A DNA stretch of 55,638 bases from Hydnum rufescens UP504 (taxonomy: Eukaryota; Basidiomycota; Agaricomycetes; Cantharellales; Hydnaceae), in assembly GCA_014904985.1 (NCBI GenBank), contig MU129109.1:1-55638 (forward strand), written 5' to 3'. Below, piece by piece: positions 1-11,223 of the stretch. Both the position numbers and the translations under genes were made by a program. Positions within the stretch are counted from its first letter, which is position 1, and each line of letters opens with the position of its first letter. A model generated the notes under the pieces. That model searched no databases. It was given only the letters and a program-made list of their open reading frames with translations, and had not been told where the DNA came from.

Positions 1-1194
1 CAAACGAATCATCATCCACGAAAGATCGTACTCGTAGACGATGTCCGAATTGTTAAGCGCCACAGACAGTTGAGAGCATAGTAGGGGATTGAAAGCAATT
101 TCAGCTGTCCCGGCATTTTCCTTACAGTAAGCGCCCACACGGAAAATGGCAAACAAGGCTCAGAAATGATTGTCTGATGAGCTTCTTGGTTTTAGAATTT
201 CAAAATACTGCGCCAATATAGAGCTTTATAACATAAATAAATACATGTAGTGGACACTCATACTCGTTCGAGACAATATGCTCGCTTAGCGCCTAGCTTG
301 TTTGTCTGTTTCGCGCAGCACAATTTTACTGGCAGCATGACTAACTTGACGCGTTGAGGGTCTGATTCCAGCATGTGTTTGACGCTGGGGATTTCGAAAA
401 GATGGTGTCAATCACACTTCTAAGCAAGAGTGTATACGGTATCTGCTGAACGGGCTCCATTAGAAGCTTTCTCACGCCAACACGGTTCTTGATATTGGAA
501 GTGGAATATTTGATGTGCTACAACATAAGGATACTGTAGCTACAGTTTGAGGAATTGCGATTAGATTTACGAGTTTCTGCTGGAAGAATATTACTGTCTG
601 GGCCTGTGACTCTGATTAACGTGGCCGGACGGAAGAAATGCGAATATTCGACTCCTCTCCTGTTCCTGTTAGCGTTCGAGAGGCATACCGCACAGGATGT
701 CTTCGAATCCATCGTATCTCAGGCTGGATGGCAGTGCGGGTTGGTTGTCTGATCTTTGGATTGCGGTGGGTGGCCAGCGATCTTGGAGAACTCGATGTGA
801 CGCTCGTCCTTATCAATTTAAACATGGACGCAGCCACGATGTCATTGCCCCCACTGTCATTATACTGCTCATTGCGAATGGGTCGATGACACTGTGCCAT
901 CGTGTATTCCTATTAGTGGCTCTGCACGAACTAGGATGGATATACGATGTCACTCTTCCATAGATCCTCGACACTCAGAGGTACAGTAGCAAATGTTGGA
1001 TGTCCTGAGCTCCTGTCATGGCAAACAAGTGAACTCCCAGATGTTATTTACAAGAACTTGAACGTCACTGTGAATGTGACAAGACATACAAATTACAAAA
1101 AATCAGTGTAACGATACCCTACAACACAGGAGGCCCGCCGACGATGGGGAGTGTCTTGTTATGCATATGATCCACAACTTGAAATAAGCACACG
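1..1194. other. No recognisable gene
   Basis: Only short ORFs (under 100 codons) occur here on either strand. They overlap each other, show no family motif I recognise and have no convincing chain of splice sites. I see no tRNA, rRNA or terminal repeat structure. It may be intergenic DNA or the decayed end of a neighbouring element. Confidence 0.5.
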
Positions 1195-3136
1195 TCACCT
1201 CCCATAGATGGGCTTTGACCTCTGACCAAGGGCATCTGCAACCATATCATCTATAGACGTGGAAATCGAGCTTGAAGGTGGACTCATCGCACTCTGAGTG
1301 GCGTTCCTAGAACATCTTTCAAAGTCTTCAGCAAACTTTCCCACCTCTCTGCGCCATATTTCCTTTAGAGCCGTCTCCATGTCCTCTGCAACCTTCGCTG
1401 AAATCCCAATGGTTGGCAGTGCCCATTGAAAATCAGCCCATGGGAGGCAGGTACCTGGAAAGATATGTGGGGATGGGCGACATGGAGCTGGTTGGCAAGC
1501 CAGGAGCAACACCAGCAACACTTCTTTCCCACACCTATCGTGGTCACGCCATTGGACGTCACAAGGTTCTGTACATGAAATTGTTAGCAAACCAGGGCGG
1601 AGCACTCGGTCACAATCCCTGGCACCACCTTGAAAACTTCGAGCTCCTCACGCTTGATATCATTGGGAAGAGGGATTGTATTATCCTTGCAGGCAACGAC
1701 CAGTCCCATCAAAGATGCTTCGCAATGCACTGTTCCACAAAATTTGAGGGGCAGTATTTTCTTTTTAAACTCCTGAATCAATGACTCGGCCTTTTTGGAC
1801 TGAGGATCCCATGCGACCTTGTTGAGCATGTAAGCGATCGCAGCGTTCACGAGGAGTTCCTCCGGTGCACAGGCATCAGGGGAAGCAACAGGGGTTACAA
1901 CGAAGTCGAGCGTGATATTTTTGAACGAACGAGAATTCTTTACGCTTCGGAGAATGTAATACATCGCGCTATACCAAGCGACGGCACTGCGGAGGTAACG
2001 ACATGCCATCGAACGTGAGTCTTCGTCAGCCTCGGGTGTCATGTCTAACCCATCTACGTGCATGATTTCCATAGAAATGAGCCAGCATTGGAATCAATTC
2101 GACTAACCATCATCAGTTATCAGAGAGTCCTGAATATCATCCCAGCGATCCTCATTAAGCCTCCTCTCAATCGAGGGCAACGCGAGAAGCTCGCGGACGG
2201 GGGCACGATATGAGAGGAGGTGTAAAGCGGCTAGAACGGAGGTCAGAGCTTGGAGAGCATAGGTGTTCAGGACTTTGTTGGTGCGGTCAGGGTTACGACA
2301 ATTGCGGGCACAACGTTTGGCCTCCCTTATCACATGACAGAGGGCCGCAATCCACATGGGCGCGGTGTCTATGCTCCACTCGAATTGATCTCCCTCGCCG
2401 GTCACCGAAGCATCGACCAAGTGAGTGCGGATAATCTGATACTCTGGGAGCACACGCACTCGCTTGGAAGCCAGCACGTCATGCGGTCCAGGCGACCAGC
2501 CATTCAGGATCTTATCAAGAGGACGTTTGAAGACATGAAGATCGGCCCCGAGGCGGTGTGTAATCTTCGGCAAACAAGAACGAACAACAAAGGTCATGAA
2601 GGGATATATATCCAAGGTGTCTTCCAGATCGCGAACGGCAGCCAACAGGTTGGCTGCATATACTTGGAGAATGGCCTCGTTCACGTGGTAACTGAGGAGA
2701 TGGTAATGTCTGAGTAAAACCGAGACGGTGAAAGCGAGTCACTTGGTGCTTACGGAGGTGCTGCAAGGTCTTGCAAACATGTCGAACTAGGTTGAATGCG
2801 ATCTACCCTGAATTTGGGTCGGTCCTTAGCGTTGGAGAGACCGACAGCAGGATCTTCATCCACTTCGTTCGCGTCGACAGAGACTGCGAGGGAGACATGG
2901 AACGCTATCCTCCCACTGACGGCCACAACTTTCCTCCCGGGACCGACCAGTCTATTGGATGCATCGTCAACTCCTCGAGTGAGGAGGGTTGCAATGTGAT
3001 TGCACGCGACAAGTGTGGATGAATTCCGAGGATGATGGGTAAATTCTGGACTCTCAATTTGCTTGTTAAGGTTCGTTATCAGGGATGATAGGGTTCTGAT
3101 CCTGAGATCAATCTCCGTTAAAGAAGCGTGGGCCAT
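1195..3136 (-). CDS. OTT_1508-like deaminase family protein (one apparent frame break)
   Basis: Multi-exon gene read from ATG at 3136 to TGA at 1195. A long helical N-terminal half of unknown function precedes a deaminase-like C-terminal domain. That domain has a His-Cys-Glu element (VHCEASLM, near 1725) matching the HxE zinc/catalytic motif, and then IGVGKKCCWCCSWL (near 1525) supplying the paired cysteines, followed by a SHGLIF segment. This order is the pattern of the OTT_1508-like deaminases (cytidine-deaminase fold) expanded in basidiomycetes; substrate and role are unknown. Introns fit near 2665-2752, 2050-2090 and 1560-1605 with good GT-AG borders and phases. One odd point: after SHGLIF the continuation (QWALPTIGISAKV) lies in another frame, implying one missing base in a short A/T run at 1429-1432, either a sequence error or a real break. 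I am sure of the gene and fairly sure of the family. Confidence 0.72.
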
Positions 3137-3674
3137 CGTCCACGAGTAATTGGGAAGCAACCGACTTGTGCCAAAGAGTGCCAAAGACAGGATCACCGGC
3201 CGGCTTTCGCCGGCGAGCCAACACTATTCGCCCAAGACAACATAGTTTCTAAGGCCAATAATCGGCTCCATGAAGAGTGGAAGATTGGACAAGACCTAAA
3301 CAGAATCCAACATACGACGGATCCTCGTGACTTCCAACAGATTTTGATACTCCAATTCTTTCTCTTTCTTATATTTCTTCTTGCACTCGGCGCTACTACA
3401 ATTCTACGGCAGCTAGGGTGGGTTCAGTTATCGTGCGCCTGGAAAGTCTGGTTTCCCAGGCGACCTCGACTTAGCTTCTTTCAATCCCCTTGTGTCGACG
3501 ACTCTTCAGAAGGCTCCATCAAACACCGTATGTTACTCAAGGGACCTTGCTGGGGACTCAACCATATGTAACGCTTCTTCCTACGCGTTTCTCCGGAGGT
3601 GTCTATTCCCACTTGCAGGCCTATTGCTTAAATGACAGATCCTATGTGTACTGTTTTTAATACTCAGGGGGTGT

Positions 3675-4270
3675 CCGAAGCAGGCGGGCCATGTACCAGC
3701 CATTTGCAAACCTGGCAAACCACTTCTTGGATAATCGAAAGTCCTTGGGCCTGACATTTTGTCGCAATGATCCGAGGCTCATTCAAGGCTCAGTGGTGGA
3801 GCGCAAACCAGACGTCGTCCTCGTTTCCACGAACAGTCCTCAGCTCGAAGATGGTTCAGAACTCCCTAGAGGCCCCGCTGTTGGCTTTTATTGAGACGAT
3901 GTGTATTGTTCCGTCGAATTCCAGGTCAAAGTAACAGAAGCCGAGAAGGAGCCACTGGCTGTAATGAGTGCGTCCCATGAAGGTTCCCGGAGGCGGGCAG
4001 GTGGTAGCCCGCCCTCTGGGCAACCACAAGCCAAAAAAAAACTGATCACACGGCGGACCATATGGGGGAGCGACGACAGAGTGCCTCCTATGCCCTTCTC
4101 ATGGGCGATATCGTAGCTACGTCATCAACATTACGATCCAAGATACGAACATCCGCCTGTGGTTCTACGATCCAGTGGGAATCATCAAGTCAGCAGCTTT
4201 TAGCGTTACCGAATTGGCTCTCTTCGGCAGGGTGATTCCTGCCATGGGCTCCCTCTCCCTTAGCCGGTGG
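3675..4270 (+). pseudogene. FunK1 kinase fragment (copy 1)
   Basis: This stretch is clearly homologous to part of the FunK1 kinase copy at 51245. It starts at the shared YQPFANLANHFL segment and includes LTFCRNDP, ERKPDVVLVST and CSVEF, then fades out near 4270. It lacks the N-terminus and the whole kinase catalytic lobe. A tryptophan codon has become TGA at 3892, about 70 bp present in the other copies is deleted near 3980, and later frames are broken. It is a relic and should not encode a kinase. The sequence after 4270 no longer resembles the other copies. Confidence 0.85.
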
Positions 4271-4960
4271 GTTTTGGAACTGGCTTTCGCTGCTTCTTCA
4301 GTTCGTTCTCTGGTGTTGATTAATACGGTACTAGACATAGGAACATTGGGAAGGCGTATCCCTAATCGCGGGCCCACCAAACGTTCCAAGTACGGAAGAC
4401 TCATTTCGTTGTTCTCTATGCTCATGATTCTTGAAAGGACCCAACAGGTCCTGACTATCGCCTCATTTCGGGCCCAAATGGACGTACACGTCAAGGACAT
4501 GGCTCATTACCAGGTGAAATGACGTCGCGACTGGTGACCTTGAACCTGGGCCAAAAAAAACGCGGTAGGGCTGATCGCTCTGTCAATTTCATTGGACAAA
4601 GACTACTATGAATAGACCGCATTCTCATCAAGTACGAAATTCGTTCTCGTAATTCTCGTCGTGAAATCGTCAGCCTCGAATCGGAAGCTAGACTTCCATC
4701 GCGAACCACCGTACGACGACCACAGGTCAGCTAGACATATTCTTCGAGGAAGCGACTCGGGTGAGATGGCGATAATAAACGATTAGAGACTATATGCATT
4801 TAATATCAGTATCACGCGGTTGGTATGGGTTGATATATCTACACCTGGGAGGCACGACGTATAAATGTATTGCGTTATCTTGCTCACTGCATTGTTACGG
4901 ATAAAGGTACTAATAGAAACGAGAATATCAAGTCCGGGTGTTAAAATACGATCCTGTAAG
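4271..4960. other. Unassigned sequence between FunK1 relic and RhoGEF
   Basis: Short ORFs on both strands (for example minus 4165-4500) resemble no family I know. A basic stretch is readable on the plus strand near 4530-4720 but has internal stops. I see nothing else definable. The 3' untranslated region of the minus-strand RhoGEF gene would fall at the right edge. Confidence 0.4.
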
Positions 4961-7900
4961 TTACTGCGGCCTATAGCCTCCTTCAGCCTTTGGTGTGAAG
5001 TGATTAAGATGGTAGAAAAACGACCGCCTTGTTTTGGATAGCAGAGAGAGTTTGGGGGGTGGGTCGAGTTTATTGGGAAGTGGGTTAGATGAGAAGTTTG
5101 TCATGACGGCAGGATCAACATCGCTGGGAGGTAACGGGTGGAGTTCCATTACGGCACGCGGTGAAGCCCGTTGCGGTGTTGCTGCCGGTGGGTTCTCAAG
5201 GCCCACTGGCGAGGCATTAGAGTCCATGGGAGATCTATATCGTGCAAGGACAGGGCCCCTATTCCAGAACGGCGATAACAGCAGCGGATCAGCAGGGTTT
5301 GGGACATTCGGAACTGGTGGTAATATTCCAAAGCCCCCTCCATCCGATAGGGCACGGTGGACAGTGAGAGGATCCGTGACAAGCGGGACAGTGGTAACGC
5401 GAGTAGGCGTGCTTTTGGTTCGTCGCCGAGTTATGGCGGTCAAGGAACGCTTCAGTAACGAGGGTTGCTGCGGTGGAGGGCAGTTTGTTATACCGCTCCC
5501 CAAGTGCGAGATATTGGCCATATTTCCCGTTTGCAATTCGTCTGCATTGCCAATGGCGAGGATCACACCAGCATCTCCAGAGTGATTTCTTCTTCAACTC
5601 TTGGGACCGTCATGCTGCAACTAGGAACAGCCTTGCCAAGCCCCGCGATTAGGTCGATCCTCGACCCCACAGGCATATGCACGTCCTCGCTAGTAAGGTC
5701 TGTATGGGCTGAAGAGAGAACATCGTCCCAGATCGAGCCAACACACTCATCATCAGAATTATCGTGGGGAGAAGTCGTACTAAGTGGTGGGGTCTCGTTA
5801 CTGTGCCGGCGTTGATGAAGAGGACCACTGGGGGGTCCGGGGAACGCCGCACTATTAGTATGGTCGATGATGAGGGGTGTGAGGTCCCTGGGGGTGGGGT
5901 TTTTAGGCAATGACCTGCTTTTTCGATGTGCTGAGACGGTCGTTGATGTCCGCTCGGGCCGTTCGAGATGCGATGGCATCCTGTCGTTGGGATCGGGCTT
6001 GCCCATTGGTAAATTACGTCTGGGTGAAGTGCTGGATCCGAACATCCAGCTTTTGGGAGTATTTGGGGGATGCAAAGCGGAGATGGATGGCCGAAATGGC
6101 TGAAATAGCTCTCCGCTAAGTTGTGCCTGCATTCGCGCCGTCAAGCAGACATTGGATGACACATCTACAAGGTTTCGGTCAATGTTGGTGCGGCTCTGGG
6201 GGGTACTACGGCGAAGTGTGAGAGCCATAGGGTCCGATGTAAAAATAGACGTCAAGTTGACCGTAGAGACACGCATGAGAGATGGACGCCGAATCTTTGA
6301 GGCCAGGAGTTCGCCTTCCGAAAGCGCTTGGGAATGAGCGTTGTCATCCTTCAGACCCGTAGACGCCCAAGGCGAACTATTAGGGCCGGATGAAGCAAAG
6401 GTCGATGAGATGATGGACCCTCGCCGCTTCCGCGCGGTGGATGATGGTTCATCCACTGCTTGGGCTTGAGATATCGTATGTCGCGCTTCGATGAGCTGCA
6501 GACTGGATTCCGGACAATCGAGAGGGCCAGTAGATCCAAGTGCATTTGCCAAGCAACGGATCCATATCTCCTTCTCTGCAACACATGAAGCCCCATACTC
6601 AAAATGGTGCTCGCCGAGAGAAAGCCTGAACGAATGTGAGAGCCACGCTGAATGGATAGATAATATATTAGAATGCGTGTTGGTCGTATCGAAAAGACAG
6701 GAATATGCTAACCGTCATCCCGCTCGAGATCCTTGATTTTTATGGACTCGAGTGCAAACCAATGTTGGGGTTGGTATGTCTTGCTCTTCCGTACCTTGAC
6801 GAGAAACATATATCCGTTATATACGAAGGCGCCGTAATACTTAACCTTAATGGGGGTCGTTAACGGAGCGTATACAGGATGATGATATATGACGTCAAGG
6901 GCGCATGCAAGTTTGCACTCTCCAAGGCTTCGGAGAAAGTCGAGTGTGATGGACTATGTTTCATGAGTGAGGAGGTGAAGCAATATCAAATGGATACCCC
7001 GCGCACCGGATGGATTTCAAAGCGATCCAAGATGAGTCGATTTTTGACGATCGCATCCTGTCTTTCGCGTGCATCATCCACGTCTTTTGCTACTTTCTTT
7101 ATTGCCATTAATGCCTGTTCGAGAATATTTTGCTGTGCGAGTCGTCGGACGAAGCCAATTCAGGCGGAGATCGCAGCTGTTCCAGAAGCAATGGATAGCG
7201 GCAGACCCGCTGGATGGGCTTAATCAGAAGATCACGGAACTCCAAGAGTTTACCAGCCTTTGATGCCCACGATAATGTGGTCATCAGCGGAGCAATCGGA
7301 GGGACTGGAGGGATGTCGTCAATTCCGGCCACGGCACTTGGATCGGCAAGTAGGGTCAGTGGATGTCCGACGCCAAAGGTGGAGGGAGGCAGGACGCGAT
7401 CGCATGATCAAGGGACGGGAATGGGATCGACTGGGGGAAGAAGCAGACTTTTGCGGAATAGAGGCTTTGAGGGACTTTAGACTCGATCGCGCTGGTGGAG
7501 AAATAGTGCGTGGGTTCATTGGTGCTATTAGTTGGCACCCGCAGAGGTAGCAGGTGGAGAAAATGTTTTTTCCGCATCCTCAGGAGAATGAGGTACGGTG
7601 GAAGATGATGGCGATTTATCATTCGGGACGTCAAAGTCTTCGTGGGGAGCAGACGTTGTAGGAGAGGGTGTATTCTCCGCCAAAGCCCCTGAAACGGAGA
7701 GTGCGCAGGCTTTCTCAAACGCCACATACTCTGGCCGTGACTGGATCCCCCGAAGGATATCCACGGCCTCCGTGTGCCCAGAACAATACGTCTGATAGAC
7801 TTCCAAACGAGGTGCCTAATATAACATGGGTATCCAGCTGTACCCCAAGTTGGGAACTAATGGACTCACTAAATTGAGAAAGCATTCAGAGACTGCGTTT

Positions 7901-8949
7901 ACAGCCGCCCACTCGAATTTCGGTTCGTCGTCAGGGTCATATATCATTTCTTTCTGATTGACGCCGTAAGAAATACCATAATCCTCGACAGCTTTCTCCA
8001 AGTCGGCTGCGAATGGCTCATGTACCTGCAAAAGCTGGTCGACATTGAGAGCGACTAATTTCCGTTGTTCGGAGGTGAGTGGTAAGGATAAGTTCGTCAT
8101 AAGGGAATGTATGTAAATCTAAACGACGCGATGAATCACGGAAGAATTACGATACGCATTCGCAACGATCACAGGGGCACTCACATGAACAAGAATGCGA
8201 AGATCGTTCACATACATCCGTTCACTTTCGACAATCTCAGCTAGGGCATACCATCTCTTAGTACGGATAGTACCCGCAGGCTCAGTGAGAGTGAGCTGGG
8301 AATGTGGAGATGTTGTCACATAGTCTCCACTCGAATGCGATCGAAGGGAGGTGGAGGGAGACGTGGAGAGCACGGCATTCGTCTCAGAAGTGCTCGAATC
8401 ATGGGGAGACGGTATCGGAGACCCAGAGACAAGAATGGTAGGAGAATGTGAAAACTCCATCCCGTTATCCTTAGCCATATTTGAGACAGGTATGAGATCT
8501 CTGGATCGGGGACCGGCGTATAGATGTGCATCATGGGTAGAAGCGCAACCGGGTGATTTTATCTGGGGCACGGGGACAGATAATGCGGACGTTTCGATCG
8601 GAATAATGGATGAAATGGTGGCCGGGGGCGACGTCAAAGACGGGATCAAGTGGGGGATAGACGATGGGGCATGAGGGGTCGTTGTAGCTACGGAATGACT
8701 CAGATATCGCTTAAATGCACTCATGTACGTGTCGTCAAAGATCCTGGGTTTGGAGGTGGCAAATATTGGGTCAGACGATGTCTGAAGGAATACAGATTGT
8801 CGACCTTTCTCGCGAAGCTGGATCCTGGTCCCTGAGTCTAGATTGCGGAAGTCGGCTACGAGTCGCGTGCAGAAGAGAGTTGGAAGATCCAGGCTGCTTT
8901 GCAGTATATCTTGGGTCGAGGACGATAAAAGCACGAGAGTTCTGTTCAA
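4961..8949 (-). CDS. Rho guanine nucleotide exchange factor (DH-PH protein)
   Basis: Activates Rho-family GTPases by nucleotide exchange at the cell cortex. A Ser/Pro/Thr-rich N-terminal part (8949-8290) leads into a DH domain that begins at RWYALAEIVESERMYVNDL (near 8250). It continues through exons at 8120-7820 and 7800-7560 and ends with the diagnostic IKPIQRVCRYPLLLEQL (near 7190). A helical linker follows (7140-7020), then a PH domain with YGAFVYNGYMFLVKVRKS near 6830 and WIRCLANAL near 6560. The C-terminus (6550-4961) is low-complexity, rich in S/T-P sites typical of regulation by phosphorylation. A proline-rich insert splits the DH domain near 7530-7300. The true start is not visible: there is no in-frame ATG at the left edge, and GAACAG near 8940 looks like a splice acceptor, so 5' exons are missing from this call. 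The last splice junction near 5565 is also unresolved. The family is secure. Confidence 0.9.
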
Positions 8950-10412
8950 AGAGAGGAACCAGCGTCGCGTTCAATAGGACGTGGACTGAAGGTAGATGAC
9001 CCCAGCAACGCTCTCCCTAGAGCGCTCAGAGAATCACAAGCAGTCCAGAGGGTCCCGTTGTCAGCTTCGTTAGTTCAAACGGTCAATGACCGCAATCAAC
9101 CAAGGTTGGGTATATGTCGTCAGGAGTTAGGAAACAGCCGGAATTTCATGCCCATACTATTGTAACCTATTACTCGACTGGTGGATTCCGAGCCGCAGCA
9201 CCCCGTGGCTGATCTTCTACAACCTCAAGCATATCAGACGCAGCTCAACAATCGTCCCACCAAGAATAACCTGCACCTGATACTGTAACAGGGAGTGGTG
9301 CGCCGCTAAGTATCCTGACGTCGTCAGAAATCCATGGGTGGTCGGATCAAGGATCTGGCATAACGTAACTTGAACATCACAACTTGGGAGGAATCTTCAC
9401 ACTTCCCAAGTCCGGCGTAATGACTTGGCAATCCAATTCCGGAAGCCAGGACAATAATTACCACTCTTATGGGAAAACCCAAGCGCCCAGCCAAGATTGC
9501 AGCATGTGGTCTTGCAGAGCCAGCACCAAGTACTATAGCGCCTGCATCGACATCGTCAATATCTCAAACATGCGAACCTGGTGATAGTCCTCGCTCACCG
9601 TGAATGCCGCCAATTTGACAATAATGGCTTCTCACTAATTGTCCTCATCTAGGGTATGCATTTTTCGGGAACGAGCAACCAAATGCAGTCTCCTCCTGAC
9701 CCGAACAACCCCCCAGGTCATAAAATCAATTTCAAATTATTTCAAGCTGTTCCCCTCATGAATTCACAATTATGTATAGTAGGTCGAACGAATTGAAGTA
9801 TTTTCGATGTCGGTCACATTATTAGGCTGATGCGATCATTGGTGTGACTTATTTCTGGCGCTGAGAACTACAAATGCCAGGGCATGCGCCCAGGACGACA
9901 TCGACTCTTGACAGAGATGGCATCCCTCTCCCTGCATATTGTAACGCTAGTATCGGCAGACTTTGTCACGAGGTTACATAAGATCGCACTCACCCTTCTC
10001 CGAAGAACCTATAACCTCGCCAGGCTCGTCTCAACTCCCACGGGAGGCGGTGTGAAGCAGTGTTTATCCCATTTATCCATAAATCGAATCACTGAATGCT
10101 ACCGGGCGGCCCTGCCTCACGTATTTCTATATCGGGGGGACCAAATCGGTGGATGCCCGGCGGCAAAATCTACGGGCTACCCATGCATTCCTCACCTGAC
10201 TCGCATACTGCTGGTGCGTATGAGATCGTTCCGACGACTTGTTCCCAACAAGGGCCCGTTCTGTGGTCCAGCCATGACGTCTGGTCTCAGCCTCGTGAAG
10301 GCAGGAGCAAGTCAATCAGGCAGATAGGCGCGCACCGCCCCTAAGATATTTCGAATCAAGGTTGCCGTACTCTCCCTGGGATCACTGCCACTCCGCGCTA
10401 CCTCCACCCATC
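8950..10412. other. No recognised gene; may hold RhoGEF 5' exons
   Basis: No ORF here matches a family I know. The best open stretch (plus, 9884-10327, 147 codons) has no conserved motif. Missing 5' exons of the minus-strand RhoGEF gene should lie just right of 8950 but I could not place them. The right end grades into the promoter of the DUF4112 gene. Confidence 0.4.
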
Positions 10413-10420
10413 TATATAAA
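10413..10420 (+). promoter_or_regulatory. TATA box of DUF4112 gene
   Basis: TATATAAA lies 102 bp upstream of the proposed ATG at 10522, followed by a pyrimidine-rich stretch (CTCC, TTCCCGTCTCC) as is common around fungal transcription starts. This placement supports a plus-strand gene beginning near 10522. Confidence 0.55.
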
Positions 10421-10521
10421 CCTGCTTTTAACTCGTGGATTTATTATCATCTCCATGTGTTTCACCTTCCCGTCTCCTTCCCGAATCTCCTGCTATCGAA
10501 GGGGGGGCACTATAATCAACC

Positions 10522-11223
10522 ATGTCTCGCCGGAAGGACCACATCCGTTCTGGTATATTCCAAATGTGGGTCGAACCTATCCTATGTCCTCCATTATACA
10601 GTATGCACTAATATTCTTCTGTTAGACCCCTCCGGGTCTCAACTTTGAGGAAGAATACAAGTTGCGCCTCCATCTCGCGATCATAATCTCTCAAGAGACA
10701 TCCCTATGGCACCGCCGATTCGGAGAATTCCTATTCCTTGGTACGTGGTTTGGAGTGATTATCCATATGCATACTGAACGCTTATTCTGGAACCGAAAGG
10801 CTTCATCCCTATCATCGGAAACCTACTAGGAGTCCGCGAAATGATTCGTGCCCTGAAATTGTTGAAAGACGACTTTCAGATACCTGAAAAGCTCTACAGG
10901 CGGATGCTTCTCAGGCTTGCCGTCCCCACTGCCGCCTCATGCCTTCCCATACTGGGAAGTTTCATTGTCGCGGTGTGTGTCTTTTCTCCGGTAGCTGACG
11001 AGACAAGAAAATCTCTTTGACGTCTTTTATTCGATTTTAACAGGCATACAAACCCGGGACCCGCAATGGAAAAAGTATTTGCCAGTTCATGGCCCATAGA
11101 ATGAAGGACGCGGAACTCGGGGAGCAGGAAGCGAGTGTTGAAAAGGGACTCGGGAGAAATGAGCCGTGGCCGGTGGACCTGGTGGCTTGGACCAATAACG
11201 CCTTTTTCGGCTTGCAGAAGTGA
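10522..11223 (+). CDS. DUF4112 family protein
   Basis: The core reads GFIPIIGNLLGV, then RMLLRLAV, PILGSF and AYKPGTRNGKSICQF. This is the layout of DUF4112 proteins: two hydrophobic 'P-x-x-G' helices separated by a basic RMLLN-like helix and ending in a K-x-N/TR-N motif. These are small, probably membrane-associated proteins of unknown function. Introns 10741-10799 (59 nt) and 10973-11043 (71 nt) give perfect frame continuity. The stop is at 11221-11223. The 5' end is weaker: a good branch site and acceptor (CTAAT then CTGTTAG) end at 10625, but the only donor keeping frame with ATG 10522 is a poor GTCGAA at 10570. The start may therefore differ, or a base may be missing. A TATA box sits 100 bp upstream. 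Confidence 0.75.

Noticed and set aside
555..963. Overlapping short ORFs on both strands
   Set aside because: No codon pattern, motif, splice structure or family resemblance; lengths are expected by chance.
4165..4522. Overlapping plus and minus ORFs of about 110 codons
   Set aside because: The left part is the decayed FunK1 copy 1 read in other frames and the rest has no recognisable domain.
9884..10344. 147-codon plus-strand ORF
   Set aside because: No motif, no supporting splice sites, and it runs into the promoter of the DUF4112 gene.
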